Below are positions 1 through 9,800 of a stretch of DNA of 64,000 nucleotides, piece by piece. How positions within the stretch are numbered: position 1 is the stretch's first letter; the number at the start of each line of letters is the position of its first letter. A program made the translations under genes and the position numbers. Under the pieces are notes generated by a model that was not told the DNA's origin, did not search any database, and saw only the letters and a program-made list of their open reading frames with translations. Source of the stretch: Eudorina sp. 2006-703-Eu-15 (taxonomy: Eukaryota; Chlorophyta; Chlorophyceae; Chlamydomonadales; Volvocaceae); NCBI GenBank assembly GCA_003117195.1, contig BDSI01000079.1, positions 124,001 through 188,000 on the forward strand, written 5' to 3'.

Positions 1-1534
1 GGCTGACCAGTCGGTGCACCTCCTTGGCAATGTCCGGGTCGGGGGTGGCGTCCCAGCTGCGCTCCGAGATCTCGCTGAGGATGAGCTGCGCGGAGGCGGG
101 CCGCATCTTCTTGAGGTTCTGTCGGGTGGTGCGGTCGAAGTGGCGCTTGTCCAGCCGCACGTCGCGGCTCACCAGCAGGGCCGACTCGATCCACAAGTCC
201 ACCAGCCGGGCGCGGTCGCTCTGAGGGCGGCGGGGGGAGCGAACACGGGGCCGGGGGGTGGGGATCGACTTGGGGTGGGAGTTGGGAGTCGGGGGCACGG
301 CATCGGAGACGGGGGTTAAATTAAGAAAAATAAATAAACCCGAAGAACGGAGACGGGGGGTGCGGTCATGCCGCGCGTAAGCGTGCGCGTAGGCTATTGA
401 CTCCCAAGGAAAGAAAGAGACGAGCCGGGGTTGGGTTGTGGGTGCGGTTGGGTGAGGTGCATATCAGTGGTGAGGGAGTGAAACGAGTGGCAGCTTTAAC
501 AGGTGTCCAGGTTGCTCGCCCAGGGACCCGAGGAGGCAGACTTCGGGGGAGGAAGCGAGGCTGCGGTGTGCGGCAGCAGCTGGCAGTCAGCAGCTGGCAG
601 TCAGCAGCTGGCAGTCCACTCGGTAGGGGGAAGAGGGAGGCGGGAGGGGCCACGGGACCGACGGGGGGGCAGGGTTCAGGTGTAGGAAACCAGTGGAGAC
701 ACATGGGAGCTGCGTTGCTGCTAGAGGCAAGGAAAGTCTGGGAGGGAGAGGGCCACAGCGGCACCGGGACACGGCGGGTTGGGGTTCAAAGGTTCCCCGG
801 CCAAGCTCGTACCTTTCCGTACGCTGACCGCGACGACGACTCCGCGCCGCCCTCGAATGTGTCCGGCTCCTCCGAGCTGTCGTACTCCTCGCCGCCCGCC
901 TCCCGGCCGTGGAAGCTGCTGCAGCCGGCCGTGTCGCCTGCGTGCCCAACCCCGCGTGTGAGGGCTGAGGAAGGTGTTGGGTGTTGGGTGCGGAGGTCGG
1001 GGGGCTCCTGTCACACTTCAACAGCGACATCGGCACCCAGACACCTACTTCTACGCATTCGGTGACTTTCGCGATTCTTTTCGCTGTTCTATGGGGGGGA
1101 TCCTGATCTCGCTGCCCACGTGTGGGTGTGAGGCTGTCAGCCCCTCGCAAGCCCCTGCCCCGCCCTCGCCCTCCATCCCTGACCTCCGACCCCGACCTCC
1201 CGTCCTGACCTCCCCCCCTGACCTCCCGTCCTGACCTCCCCCCCTGACCTCCCGTCCTGACCTCCCCCCCCTGACCTCCCCCCGCCCTGACCTCCCCCTC
1301 TGACCTCCCCCCTTGACCTCCCGCCCTACCCGAGCAGCTCACGGCCGACTCCAACGACTCAGAAAGCCGCCCCGCAGCCGCCAGCAGCCGCGATAGCAGC
1401 CCCGAGCCGGAGGGGGTGGGGGATCCCGCCACCACCCCCGCCCCCGCGCCCTGGCTGTCACAGCTGCGGCGGTAGAGCTCCGAGCTGCCGATGGGCACCG
1501 CGGTGGCGGCGTACGGCGGCAGGGCCAGGGCTGG
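1..1534 (-). CDS. Partial gene of unknown function, three spliced exons, running off the left edge
   Basis: I do not recognise this protein. Three minus-strand exons join in one frame through consensus splice sites: 1534-1330 (acceptor ending cgacag, donor gtaggg), 937-813 (donor gtacga) and 220-1, which continues outside the window. Phases fit: the first exon begins at a codon boundary and ends one base into a codon, the second completes it and ends on a boundary, the third starts on one. The peptide begins PALALPPYAATAVPIGSS, is then Ser/Gly/Glu-rich and acidic (EEYDSSEEPDTFEGG), and becomes an ordered, probably helical segment (SDRARLVDLWIESALLVS, then RTTRQNLKKMRPASAQLIL, then DIAKEVHRLVS). 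High-GC third positions suit a volvocine gene. Introns hold simple tandem repeats. The three-exon structure is well supported by phase; the function is unknown and the true 5' end is uncertain. Confidence 0.62.
312..351. repeat. Short A-rich dispersed repeat, copy 1
   Basis: An A-rich segment containing ttaaatta and ending aataaacccgaagaacg lies in the intron between the exons 937-813 and 220-1. Nearly the same segment recurs at 21150-21188 inside an intron of another gene, so it is a dispersed element or the tail of one rather than random A-rich sequence. Confidence 0.5.
1172..1322. repeat. CT-rich intronic tandem repeat (tgacctccc)
   Basis: Repeats of tgacctccc with variable C-runs, many in the order cctgacctcccgtcctgacc, fill most of the intron between the minus-strand exons 1534-1330 and 937-813. 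It is a simple-sequence intronic repeat; C-run lengths may be imprecise. Confidence 0.7.
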
Positions 1535-1871
1535 CTGTCGGGTGTGCGGCCGGGGGGGCTGCTGCCGTCCCGGGGGTCGCCTGGGTGGGGCAGAGGGAGG
1601 GGAAGCCGGGGGGCCGGCGGGCGCTGATACAGGGAGCGAGGGAGGGGTTGGGATCCGGGTTTTGCCCCCAACCCGGTGCAAGGGATAGGGAGGGAATGGA
1701 CAATGGAGGGAGGGGACTTCTGAGCGGATGAGCCCCTCCCGCTGCAGCGCAGTCTAAGTATGTATACCAATTGCCTGTACCCTCCCGCCGAGGGCGCAAA
1801 GAGGCGCCGTGAAGGGCCGCGGCGAGGGCGAACAGATGCCCCCACGGAACGACACGTGATCCCTGGCACGC

Positions 1872-2051
1872 GGTCTCAGGCCGTGGCACGGGGTCTCAGG
1901 CCGTGGCACGGGGTCTCAGGCCGTGGCACGGGGTCTCAGGCCGTGGCACGGGGTCTCAGGCCGTGGCACGGGGTCTCAGGCCGTGGCACGGGGTCTCAGG
2001 CCGTGGCACGGGGTCTCAGGCCGTGGCACGGGGTCTTAGGCCGTGGCACGC
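1872..2051. repeat. 20-bp minisatellite, 9 copies
   Basis: Nine consecutive copies of ggtctcaggccgtggcacgg, almost identical (one copy has ggtcttagg). It lies between putative minus-strand exons, so probably in an intron. The open reading frames over it are repeat artefacts. It shares the 11-bp core ggtctcaggcc and the 20-bp period with the minisatellite at 45756-46094. Confidence 0.9.
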
Positions 2052-2812
2052 GGGGCACTGTCAACGGCGACGACGAGGGGAAGGGGACGACCGGGACGGA
2101 CAATGGTCAGACAGGCGGCAGCGAGCCAGCAGCAGGCGGTGCATTGAGGATCCGGTGGCCAGGTGGTTGCGGCCATCTACGTCGCCGCCGCAGCCGCGTC
2201 GCTGCCTGCCCAAGTCTCCTCCATGCCCTTCCCACAAATTCAGCTGCTGCTACGCTGCTGCTGCTACGAACGCTGCGGCGGCAGGCAGGGCTGCATATCG
2301 GGACAGCGCGCCGGCAGCACCCGCACCCAGTGCCATGGCGGCGCAGGTTGCGGCTGACACGCGCGCGAGCTCTCGCTTCCACGTAACCTCCCTGACTCCC
2401 TCTCTCCCTCATCCGCGCTGAAAGGGAGCAGCGGCGCATGGCTTCGCACCCCGAGGGCAGTCCAGCTCGGCTCTGCCCGGCCCAGGTAGCTGCGTCGGCC
2501 GACTTCCATCCACATCAAACGTGTTGTGCGCATCCCCATCCCCATCCCCATCACCATCACCATCACCAGCGGACAGCTGCGCAGCGCATTCCCACCCATC
2601 GCCCTCGGGTGGCCATGTTCCGCTGGCCGGCCGGCCGGCTGGGTGCAGTCACGGCACCCTGCGCCCGTGTGATGGAGGCCAGCCCCACGTGTGCGCGACG
2701 ATGCCGACACGCCCCAGGCGGCGGCACCCCCCAACGACCTCCAGGGGGCGGCACCCAGCTGTCGGAGCTCCTCCTCGGCGAGGTCGGGCCTCGTCTCTCG
2801 GCAAGATGGGTG
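2052..2812. other. Likely intron sequence without a supportable gene
   Basis: GC-rich sequence with short runs such as (ccccat)n and (catcac)n near 2526-2570. Several overlapping reading frames are open on both strands because of base composition, but none shows a credible start, splice pattern or domain. It most likely belongs to a long intron of the minus-strand gene. Confidence 0.4.
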
Positions 2813-2820
2813 AGCCTCAC

Positions 2821-3464
2821 CTGCTGCTGTTTCTGCTGCTGTTTCTGCTGCTGCTGCTGTTGCTCCACCTGCTGTTGCTCCACCTGCTGTTGCTGCTGTT
2901 TTTGCCCTGTGTGTCCCTGGGGCTGACGTCGACAGGCACGTCGTGCGGGAAGCCCTTGCGAGTGCTCCTTGCCCCGCGGACTCCCCCCAGGGACTTTCTC
3001 CGAGGCCCGCTACATCGCTTCAGCCCCCTTGGTGGGGTCCGCAGACGCCCGCAGGCGGTCCCACAGGACACACTGGCGCTGGGCGCCGGGAGGTCGTACC
3101 TGCGCCACACCGAGTACCGCACCGCGGGGTTCCCCACACCCTGGGGTTCTCCGCAGCCGCCCTCTCATGCGGAGGTCCCACCCTGCACCTACCCGTAAGA
3201 GAAAGGAGCGGAGGTGGAGGCAACGGAGCTGGAGCCGGGCAGCGCCGCAGCTGATGCGCGGGTACTCGTCGCCGTGCTGCAGGTGCTGGCGCTCGCTGTG
3301 GGGCCACCACCGGCCCGACTGCTGGCGCCGCTGCTGCTGGTGCTGGTGCTGCTGCAAGCCGCCTGGGGTGCAAAGGCTGCTGCGGTCGCATCTGTGTCCT
3401 CCCGAACGCCAGGGGAATCGTCGCGGGGCTCCTCCGGCTTTCGTTTCCGGCGCGCCAACCTGGG
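2821..3464 (-). CDS. Putative upstream exons, Ser/Thr-rich and poly-Gln, perhaps of the same minus-strand gene
   Basis: Two exon-like blocks. Block 2922-2821 (102 nt, 34 codons) starts after a cag acceptor and ends cag|gtgagg; it reads PQGHTGQK followed by glutamine runs broken by VE and K. It ends on a codon boundary, so it could splice directly to the exon beginning at 1534. Block 3464-3193 starts after a pyrimidine-rich cag acceptor and ends at a gtaggt donor; it reads RKRKPEEPRDDSPGVREDT and then Ala/Ser/Thr-rich sequence. It ends two bases into a codon, so an intermediate exon between 3137 and 2930 is needed, and I could not fix its frame. Glutamine runs are common in green algal regulatory proteins, but nothing here identifies a domain. 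The strand is likely; exon linkage is inference. Confidence 0.35.
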
Positions 3465-3521
3465 CGGACGACGAAACTCAACGCCACGCCGCACGACTTG
3501 TATTCTGTAGCTTTCTTACCG

Positions 3522-3529
3522 TGACGTCA
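3522..3529. promoter_or_regulatory. CRE-like palindrome tgacgtca between divergent candidate exons
   Basis: A perfect TGACGTCA palindrome lies between the start of the minus-strand exon block (3464) and a plus-strand ATG at 3616. This is the classic bZIP/CREB-type site. A half-site (acgtca) occurs near 3862. The position would suit a shared promoter, but an 8-bp match alone is weak evidence. Confidence 0.25.
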
Positions 3530-3615
3530 GCGCCGCTAAGATTCCAGCCAGCAAAGATCCCGCGCCGAGTAGTTTGACGAAAGGCGCCATCTAGCTGGAA
3601 ACGCCGCTGCAACGG

Positions 3616-3711
3616 ATGGCCCAAATGGATCTACCGGTTGAAAACTCTGGAATTCGAAACGTAAGTTACGAAGAGCGGCAAGAGTGGTTTCGAAATGCTG
3701 CGGCCGCTGTA
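3616..3711 (+). CDS. Short possible first exon or gene fragment
   Basis: An ATG at 3616 opens a 31-codon frame beginning MAQMDLPVENSGIRN and continuing with a Glu/Arg-rich stretch, stopping at 3712. An alternative reading ends the exon at 3660, where gtaagt is a perfect donor. Downstream, another frame reads RDRRSPVQNVFTSAPTAF and stops near 3830; joining the two would need an intron of about 23 nt, too short to be credible, or a sequencing indel. Composition is gene-like, unlike the AT-richer sequence that follows. It could be a real small exon or a decayed fragment. Confidence 0.25.
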
Positions 3712-3899
3712 TGAGTGTGCCCCTCCTACAGCGTCTGCGGGACAGACGCAGTCCGGTCCAGAACGTCTTCACTTCCGCACCGACAGCGTTTGTGCGGGCA
3801 TACAAAAACTTTTTTACATGCACCTAGCGAGACGCGGGCGTTGGCGCTGTTATACCACGACGTCACGCGAGCACAGCATTAGCAAGTCTAGAGCTCGAG

Positions 3900-5150
3900 A
3901 AATTTCCCTTCCTATCTTGATGTTTAAGAAAAATATGATGCGTTCCGGATGCCGAAATACAAAATCCACCGGAATCGAAAAATGCAACGAGTACATGTCG
4001 GGGCAAAGATATGGCAGGTTATTACAGCATTGTTAAGTTCAAAAAGTTAAGTCCCGGAAATGAGAAGTGTAGAGTATCGATACAAATTAATGTATGCGTA
4101 CGACACTGTAACGGGCCCTTGATCGCGTCAAGTTGCAGCCTTACTGCCTTCGAACTGCTACGGACGTGTACATTCTGCAACTGAATTGTTCATTTCTCTT
4201 ACCACATTGTATGTTTGGTGACAAATGTCGGTGCGTGTTTGCGGTTTCGATGTTGGGAGGTTCCCACACTTGGGCTTGATAACAGATGCCGTCAACAAAA
4301 TAGTAACAAATATTAATTTATTTTTTCAGGTTTGCTAAAGATTTCTTACAATATGAAAGGGTTTGTTAAAATAGTAGCTGCACGTGCGACACGGTGCGAC
4401 AGGGTGAGGCTTTGAGACTGGCCAGTAGATTTTAGCACTTGATCATTCAGACCGTAGAATCTTCCATGTTTTGATAAAGCTGATAATTGTGGCAGCCGTG
4501 TCAGTTGCAGCCAGTGATAATCGTGTTTTCGGGGTTCTACCCGACGGTCTTCCGAAGGAAAGAAATCTGCTCTGACTTTCTCACGAGTGGGTCAAATTGC
4601 CCAAATTATGACGAAATGCCCAAGCAAGCAAGCGATGTTATGACCAACCATGGCCTTGCGACAGGTGCACGTGCGGTGCGGTACGGTCGAATGAGATTGA
4701 TAGCGCAGGATCGTGCAAGAAACTAACCTGAGAGAGGCGCAGCACGAGTCCTTCGGCAGTTTTACTCTTACCCTCCAGCTGACCGCTCCATGTTGGTCCT
4801 CCATGGCCACCGCAGCCGGTCCGCGCCACATGCTGCCTGGACTGTACCGAGACCTCGCCGCAGCTCCTGCACACCCGCTAACGCTGGCCCCAATTATCAC
4901 CGTGGCTCAATTGTGGAGCGCCGTAGCGGCGAGAAAACTGCGGGGCACTCGCTGCAGGCTGGCCAGCGCAGCAGTAGGCCTGCCACCACATCCCCTGCCT
5001 TCCCACGTACCCACCAAATCCACCGCACCCCACCCTGTCCCGCCGACGTCCTCATGGGCCTCATCGCCGTCTACCAGCGCTGCAACTGCATCGCTGACGT
5101 GCTAATGTGGCCCTTGCCTCGTCTGTTCCGCACCATGAACCGACATGATC
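3900..5150. other. Intergenic sequence, no supportable gene
   Basis: Lower-GC sequence up to about 4700 with no convincing coding signal. From 4791 to 5105 a plus-strand frame is GC-rich and Ala/Pro/Ser-rich (includes MATAAGPRHMLPGLYRD and LAPIITVAQLWSAVAARKL), with no domain and no clear splice partners. It could be a stray exon, but I do not call it. Confidence 0.4.
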
Positions 5151-5151
5151 A

Positions 5152-6015
5152 CATGAATGAATGAATGGACCTTTCAGCGGACCCCGAAAAGGGATCAACG
5201 CACATGACAGCCATGGGGACTGGCGGCCGATTCGTGGCGGCCGCCCTGCGGCGTACAGCGCCCCGTCAGGGTCCGACTGTGTCGCTGGGGCAGGATCTGG
5301 ACAAGCACGGGGAGCGGCGCGTGATTGCCGACTTCTGGAAACGCCTTCACGGATTTGTCCATACTCCCGTGACGCGAGTGGAACTCGATAGGACCCTTCC
5401 ACCCTATTTTCATAGTGTCGGTGGGAGTCCTGCAGTGTGCAGGGCCTGTTGCTGAGTCCTCTAATTGCTGCGGATTCACCTACCCGCGGAACAGATCGGA
5501 GACCTGGTCTACCCTCAGCTGCTGTAGGGGGGGCCGGCATTCCACTAGCCTCACTTTGAGGTGCATCGGTCTTCGTTGGGTGAGGGTTGCTCCACTCGCG
5601 AGCCAGGCGTGGGTTTTCCAAGACCACGACAGGGTGCGGCGCTGGGTGTTCCAGGGGTGGTGGTAGCTGCGTAATGGGGTGCCTGTGTGGGCGACCACCG
5701 TGCTAGCAAACGTAGAAACTGACTAAATTACAGCTATGTAACGTATAAAGCTGACCTACCGTGCTTGGCTTTACCCACTTGTGGGGATCCCGCCCAATGC
5801 TGGGCCAATCTCTTTGGTAATGCTGCCCCGCTATGCACCTCTGCTTGCGTAGGTGGCTGTCAGGGCGGGGTTATGGCCCTCTGTCTTTTTGTATCCGCGG
5901 CGGTGAGGTGTGGGGCTACCTTGCCGCCTTGTCGGTGGGGCCTGTTGGGCTTGCCCTGGTATACACCGTTCACCCCTTTTCGGGGTCCGCTGTAACGTCC
6001 ATCCATTCATTCATG
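5152..6015. mobile_element. Nonautonomous TIR DNA element, about 0.86 kb
   Basis: The two ends are inverted copies over about 42 bp. The left end (5152-5193) and the reverse complement of the right end (5973-6015) both read as a gaatgaatg-type tail, then gg, then gacSttWcagcggaccccg, then aaaagg. No transposase ORF is evident inside; a 96-codon plus-strand frame (5165-5455) overlaps the left TIR and is probably incidental. Because the tail is itself a tetranucleotide repeat, a target duplication cannot be separated from the TIR. A related element with the same cagcggaccccga core is at 31412-31990, which supports a family. Confidence 0.65.
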
Positions 6016-6212
6016 TCAGCCGTGCGTCCTCAGCCATGCGTGTGCGCCGTCACGTGAAACCACGTGTATATGGTACGGCAGGCGGTGAGTAACGGTACCA
6101 GACAAGCCGGGACCTTTGAGGGCGTGCTGGTGCGTCTGCAGCCGTCGTGACATGGCCGTGACACCCCCCTATCATGTCGGGGGGGGGTGGTTGCAAAAAG
6201 GAGTTTCAATAC

Positions 6213-6368
6213 ATGTATCGGGGTGCTGCTGCTGCCGCCGGCATGTTCGGACAGCGGCTTCTCAACGTTGGTGGCGGAGCAGTACCCTGCAACACCTTAA
6301 CCCGCAACCCTTTCCACAGTGATCTGCAAAATAAAGCCAGTCTCGCCTTTATTGAGGCATCGAGCGTA
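6213..6368 (+). CDS. Possible 5' exon, Ala/Gly-rich N terminus
   Basis: From the ATG at 6213 the plus frame reads MYRGAAAAAGMFGQRLLNVG and continues for 52 codons to a good donor (agc|gtaagc) at 6369. The start resembles an organelle-targeting N terminus: Ala, Arg, Ser/Thr, few acids. I could not establish which downstream exon it joins; the large gene starting near 6840 is the nearest candidate. The opposite strand is also open here, so this stays tentative. Confidence 0.25.
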
Positions 6369-6839
6369 AGCAATTGAGGCTGTACGGCGTCCACCCTAGC
6401 CGGTCCGCGCACTCCAATTCCTCTAGCCGAACCACTACTCACACAAACGAGCGTGCGCACTTATGTAGTCACGATACACCTCCGGCCCTCCCTCCGGCCC
6501 TCCCTCGAGTGCACTCTCTTGGGCATCTCCAGTGGCCCCGCCCCTCCCTGCTCCACCTGGCTAACTGTCTTCCATTTGCCCCGCCACCACCTGCCGCGCC
6601 TCCGGCCCCGCGGAGGCGGCCCACTCCCGAAGTGCGGACATGGGATCTCCCGACCGATGATGAGGCCGAACCCAGTAAGATGGTTGTCCACCGTACTCGA
6701 CGTGGCCTTCAGAAGCAGCTGCCGTGCCTACCTTAGGAGTGATGATTTTATCGCAGCATAGATTATATTCCCTGCCTGGGACTATTAATGTTAATGTAGG
6801 CATCAGCTCCAAACTGTAAAAGTGCGGGCGAATGGTCGG

Positions 6840-9800
6840 ATGACGCAGCAAGTCAAACAAATCCTTTTACGAATTGAGCTGATCAAAGGTCTCTTAGAAG
6901 CATATACTGGCAATTGTGCGGATTCCCAAGCGCCGCACACCGGTCAGGAGGATGGCCTATTTTCAATTCGCCGGTCAGTTTCGGGACGGCTTAGTCCCTG
7001 CGAAAGGAGCACACCGTCTCCCGTGCGAGATGACCATAAATGGGATTCTCAAGGCGTGCAACTGCAGCTGCAACGTGCTCACCACGCTTCGGATTCGGCC
7101 GCTGCGGCCGTGATGGAGCCTTCGGCCTTCTGTGAAGAGGGCAGCGTGCTGCACCCAGCCACAGAAGCGTTGGAGGCCCTGACGTTAGTTGCGTCCGGCA
7201 TAGCGACCTCGGCTAGCCAGGGCCTACCAGGTGCTGCCATGGCAGCGGAGGCGTGCGAGCTCACCACGCAGCTGGCGCGGGCTGTGGCGCAGTCTGAGCA
7301 GCAACACGCGCTGCAGTGTGCGCAGGCGGCCCGGGATCTTGCTGCGTCTGCTGGCGGGGACCTCAGCGCGATCTCATCCGCCGCCGTCCAGGCCAAGGAG
7401 AGCGCGGCCTTGGCGATGTGGGCGGCCTGCCTGGGCGGCCTGCAGGTGCTCCGGGACCTCAGGCCCGACCTGGATGCATCCATGGGGGCTGCGGATGAGG
7501 CCCTGGATCTGGCGGGGCCAGCAGCTGCGGCCAGCATGGCGGGGTCTGCACCAGGCGATCTGGGTCAGCCCGGCGAAGTGGGGGAGGCGACTGCAGGTGG
7601 GGCTCCAGGGCTGGGCGGTGCCGTCCAAATGGCGGCCGCGGAGGCGGGCCAGGCAGCGGAGGAGAGGGCGGCGGCAGAGGCCCCTGGGCTCCGGGCGGGG
7701 TCCCTCGCGCCTGCGGCCGGTCTAGAGGGCAGCGAGACCTGTACGGCACAGCAAATCACCGCGCTCTCTAGGCGCTCGCCAGGCGGGGGCACAGACAGTT
7801 CCGTCACAGAACAGCCACCGGCGGAGGCACCACCACCGGCCGCAACAGGACCAGGAGCACCGGGCGGTTCGACCGCAGCTCGCGATCCCGACCAGGGCCG
7901 CCAACCAAGGGACATGCAAGGGCACACAGGCGCTGACCTCGACAGCCCGGTAGCCTTCACGGCAGCACCAACCGCCGCCCTTAGCGGAGCCACTGCGGAG
8001 GCGTCGGCCCCAACCGCCGACCAGGTCGGGCCGGCACCTTCTAACGCCGCCTTGGCGGCACCCGCGCCCTCCTCCTCAGTGGACATGCGGGTGACTGCAC
8101 CAGTGGCACCCGCCGCACCCGACTCGGTGCCAGAGCCGGATGACGGCCTGGCCACATGTGCCGCACACGTGACGCTTGTCGCCACTGAGCAGGCGGCGGC
8201 CACCGAGCAGGCGGCGGCCACCGAGCAGGCGGCGGCCACCGAGCAGGCGGCGGCCACCGAGCAGGCGGCGCGAGCAGGCGGCGGCACCGAGCAGGCGGCG
8301 GCGACNNNNNNNNNNNNNNNNNNNNNNNNNNNNNNNNNNNNNNNNNNNNNNNNNNNNNNNNNNNNNNNNNNNNNNNNNNNNNNNNNNNNNNNNNNNNNNN
8401 NNNNNNNNNNNNNNNNNNNNNNNNNNNNNNNNNNNNNNNNNNNNNNNNNNNNNNNNNNNNNNNNNNNNNNNNNNNNNNNNNNNNNNNNNNNNNNNNNNNN
8501 NNNNNNNNNNNNNNNNNNNNNNNNNNNNNNNNNNNNNNNNNNNNNNNNNNNNNNNNNNNNNNNNNNNNNNNNNNNNNNNNNNNNNNNNNNNNNNNNNNNN
8601 NNNNNNNNNNNNNNNNNNNNNNNNNNNNNNNNNNNNNNNNNNNNNTGAGCAGGCGGCGGCGACTGAGCAGGCGGCCGGCAGGCGGCCACCGAGCAGGCCC
8701 CCGGCGGCGGCACGAGCAGGCGGCGGCGACTGAGCAGGCGGCGGCGACTGAGCAGGCGGCGGCCACCGAGCAGGCGGCGGCCACCGAGCAGGCAGGCGGC
8801 GGCGACTGAGCAGGCGGCGGCGACTGAGCAGGCGGCGGCCACCGAGCAGGCGGCGGCGACTGAGCAGGCGGCGGCGACTGAAGCAGGCGGCGGCCACCGA
8901 GCAGGCGGCGGCCACCGAGCAGGCGGCGGCGACTGAGCAGGCGGCGGCGACTGAGCAGGGGCGGCCACCGAGCAGGCGGCGGCACGAGCAGGCGGCGGCG
9001 ACTGAGCAGGGGCGGCACGAGCAGGCGGCGGCCACCGAGCAGGCGGCGGCGACTGAGCAGGCGGCGGCGACTGAGCAGGGGCGGCACCGAGCAGGCGGCG
9101 GCCACCGAGCAGGCGGCGGCGACTGAGCAGGGGCGGCGGGGCGGCGGCACGAGCAGGCGGCGGCGACTGAGCAGGCGGCGGCGACTGAGCAGGCGGCGGC
9201 CACCGAGCAGGCGGCGGCGACTGAGCAGGCGCGGCGACTGAGCAGGGCGGCGGCACCGAGCAGGCGGCGCGGCGCACTGAGCAGGCGGCGGCGACTGAGC
9301 AGGCGGCGGCCACCGAGCAGGCGGCGGCACGAGCAGGCGCGGCGACTGAGCAGGCGGCGGCGACGAGCAGGCAGGCGGCGGCCACGAGCAGGCGGCGGCG
9401 ACTGAGCAGGCGGCGGCCGACTGAGCAGGCGGCGGCCACCGAGCAGGCGGCGGCGACTGAGCAGGCGGCGGCGACTGAGCAGGCGGCGGCCACCGAGCAG
9501 GCGGCGGCGACTGAGCAGGCGGCGGCGACTGAGCAGGCGGCGGCCACCGAGCAGGCGGCGGCCACCGAGCAGGCGGCGGCGACTGAGCAGGCGGCGGCGA
9601 CTGAGCAGGCGGCGGCCACCGAGCAGGCGGCGGCCACCGAGCAGGCGGCGGCGACTGAGCAGGCGGCGGCGACTGAGCAGGCGGCGGCACCGAGCAGGCG
9701 GCGGCACCGAGCAGGCGGCGGCCACGAGCAGGCGGCGGCGACTGAGCAGGCGGCGGGGGGGGGCGGCGACTGAGCAGGCGGCGGCCACGAGCAGGCGGCG

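Noticed and set aside
1339..1472. Plus-strand exon reading EQLTADSNDSESRP up to a stop at 1472
   Set aside because: The minus-strand exon over the same bases joins two further exons with matching phases and splice sites, which the plus reading does not.
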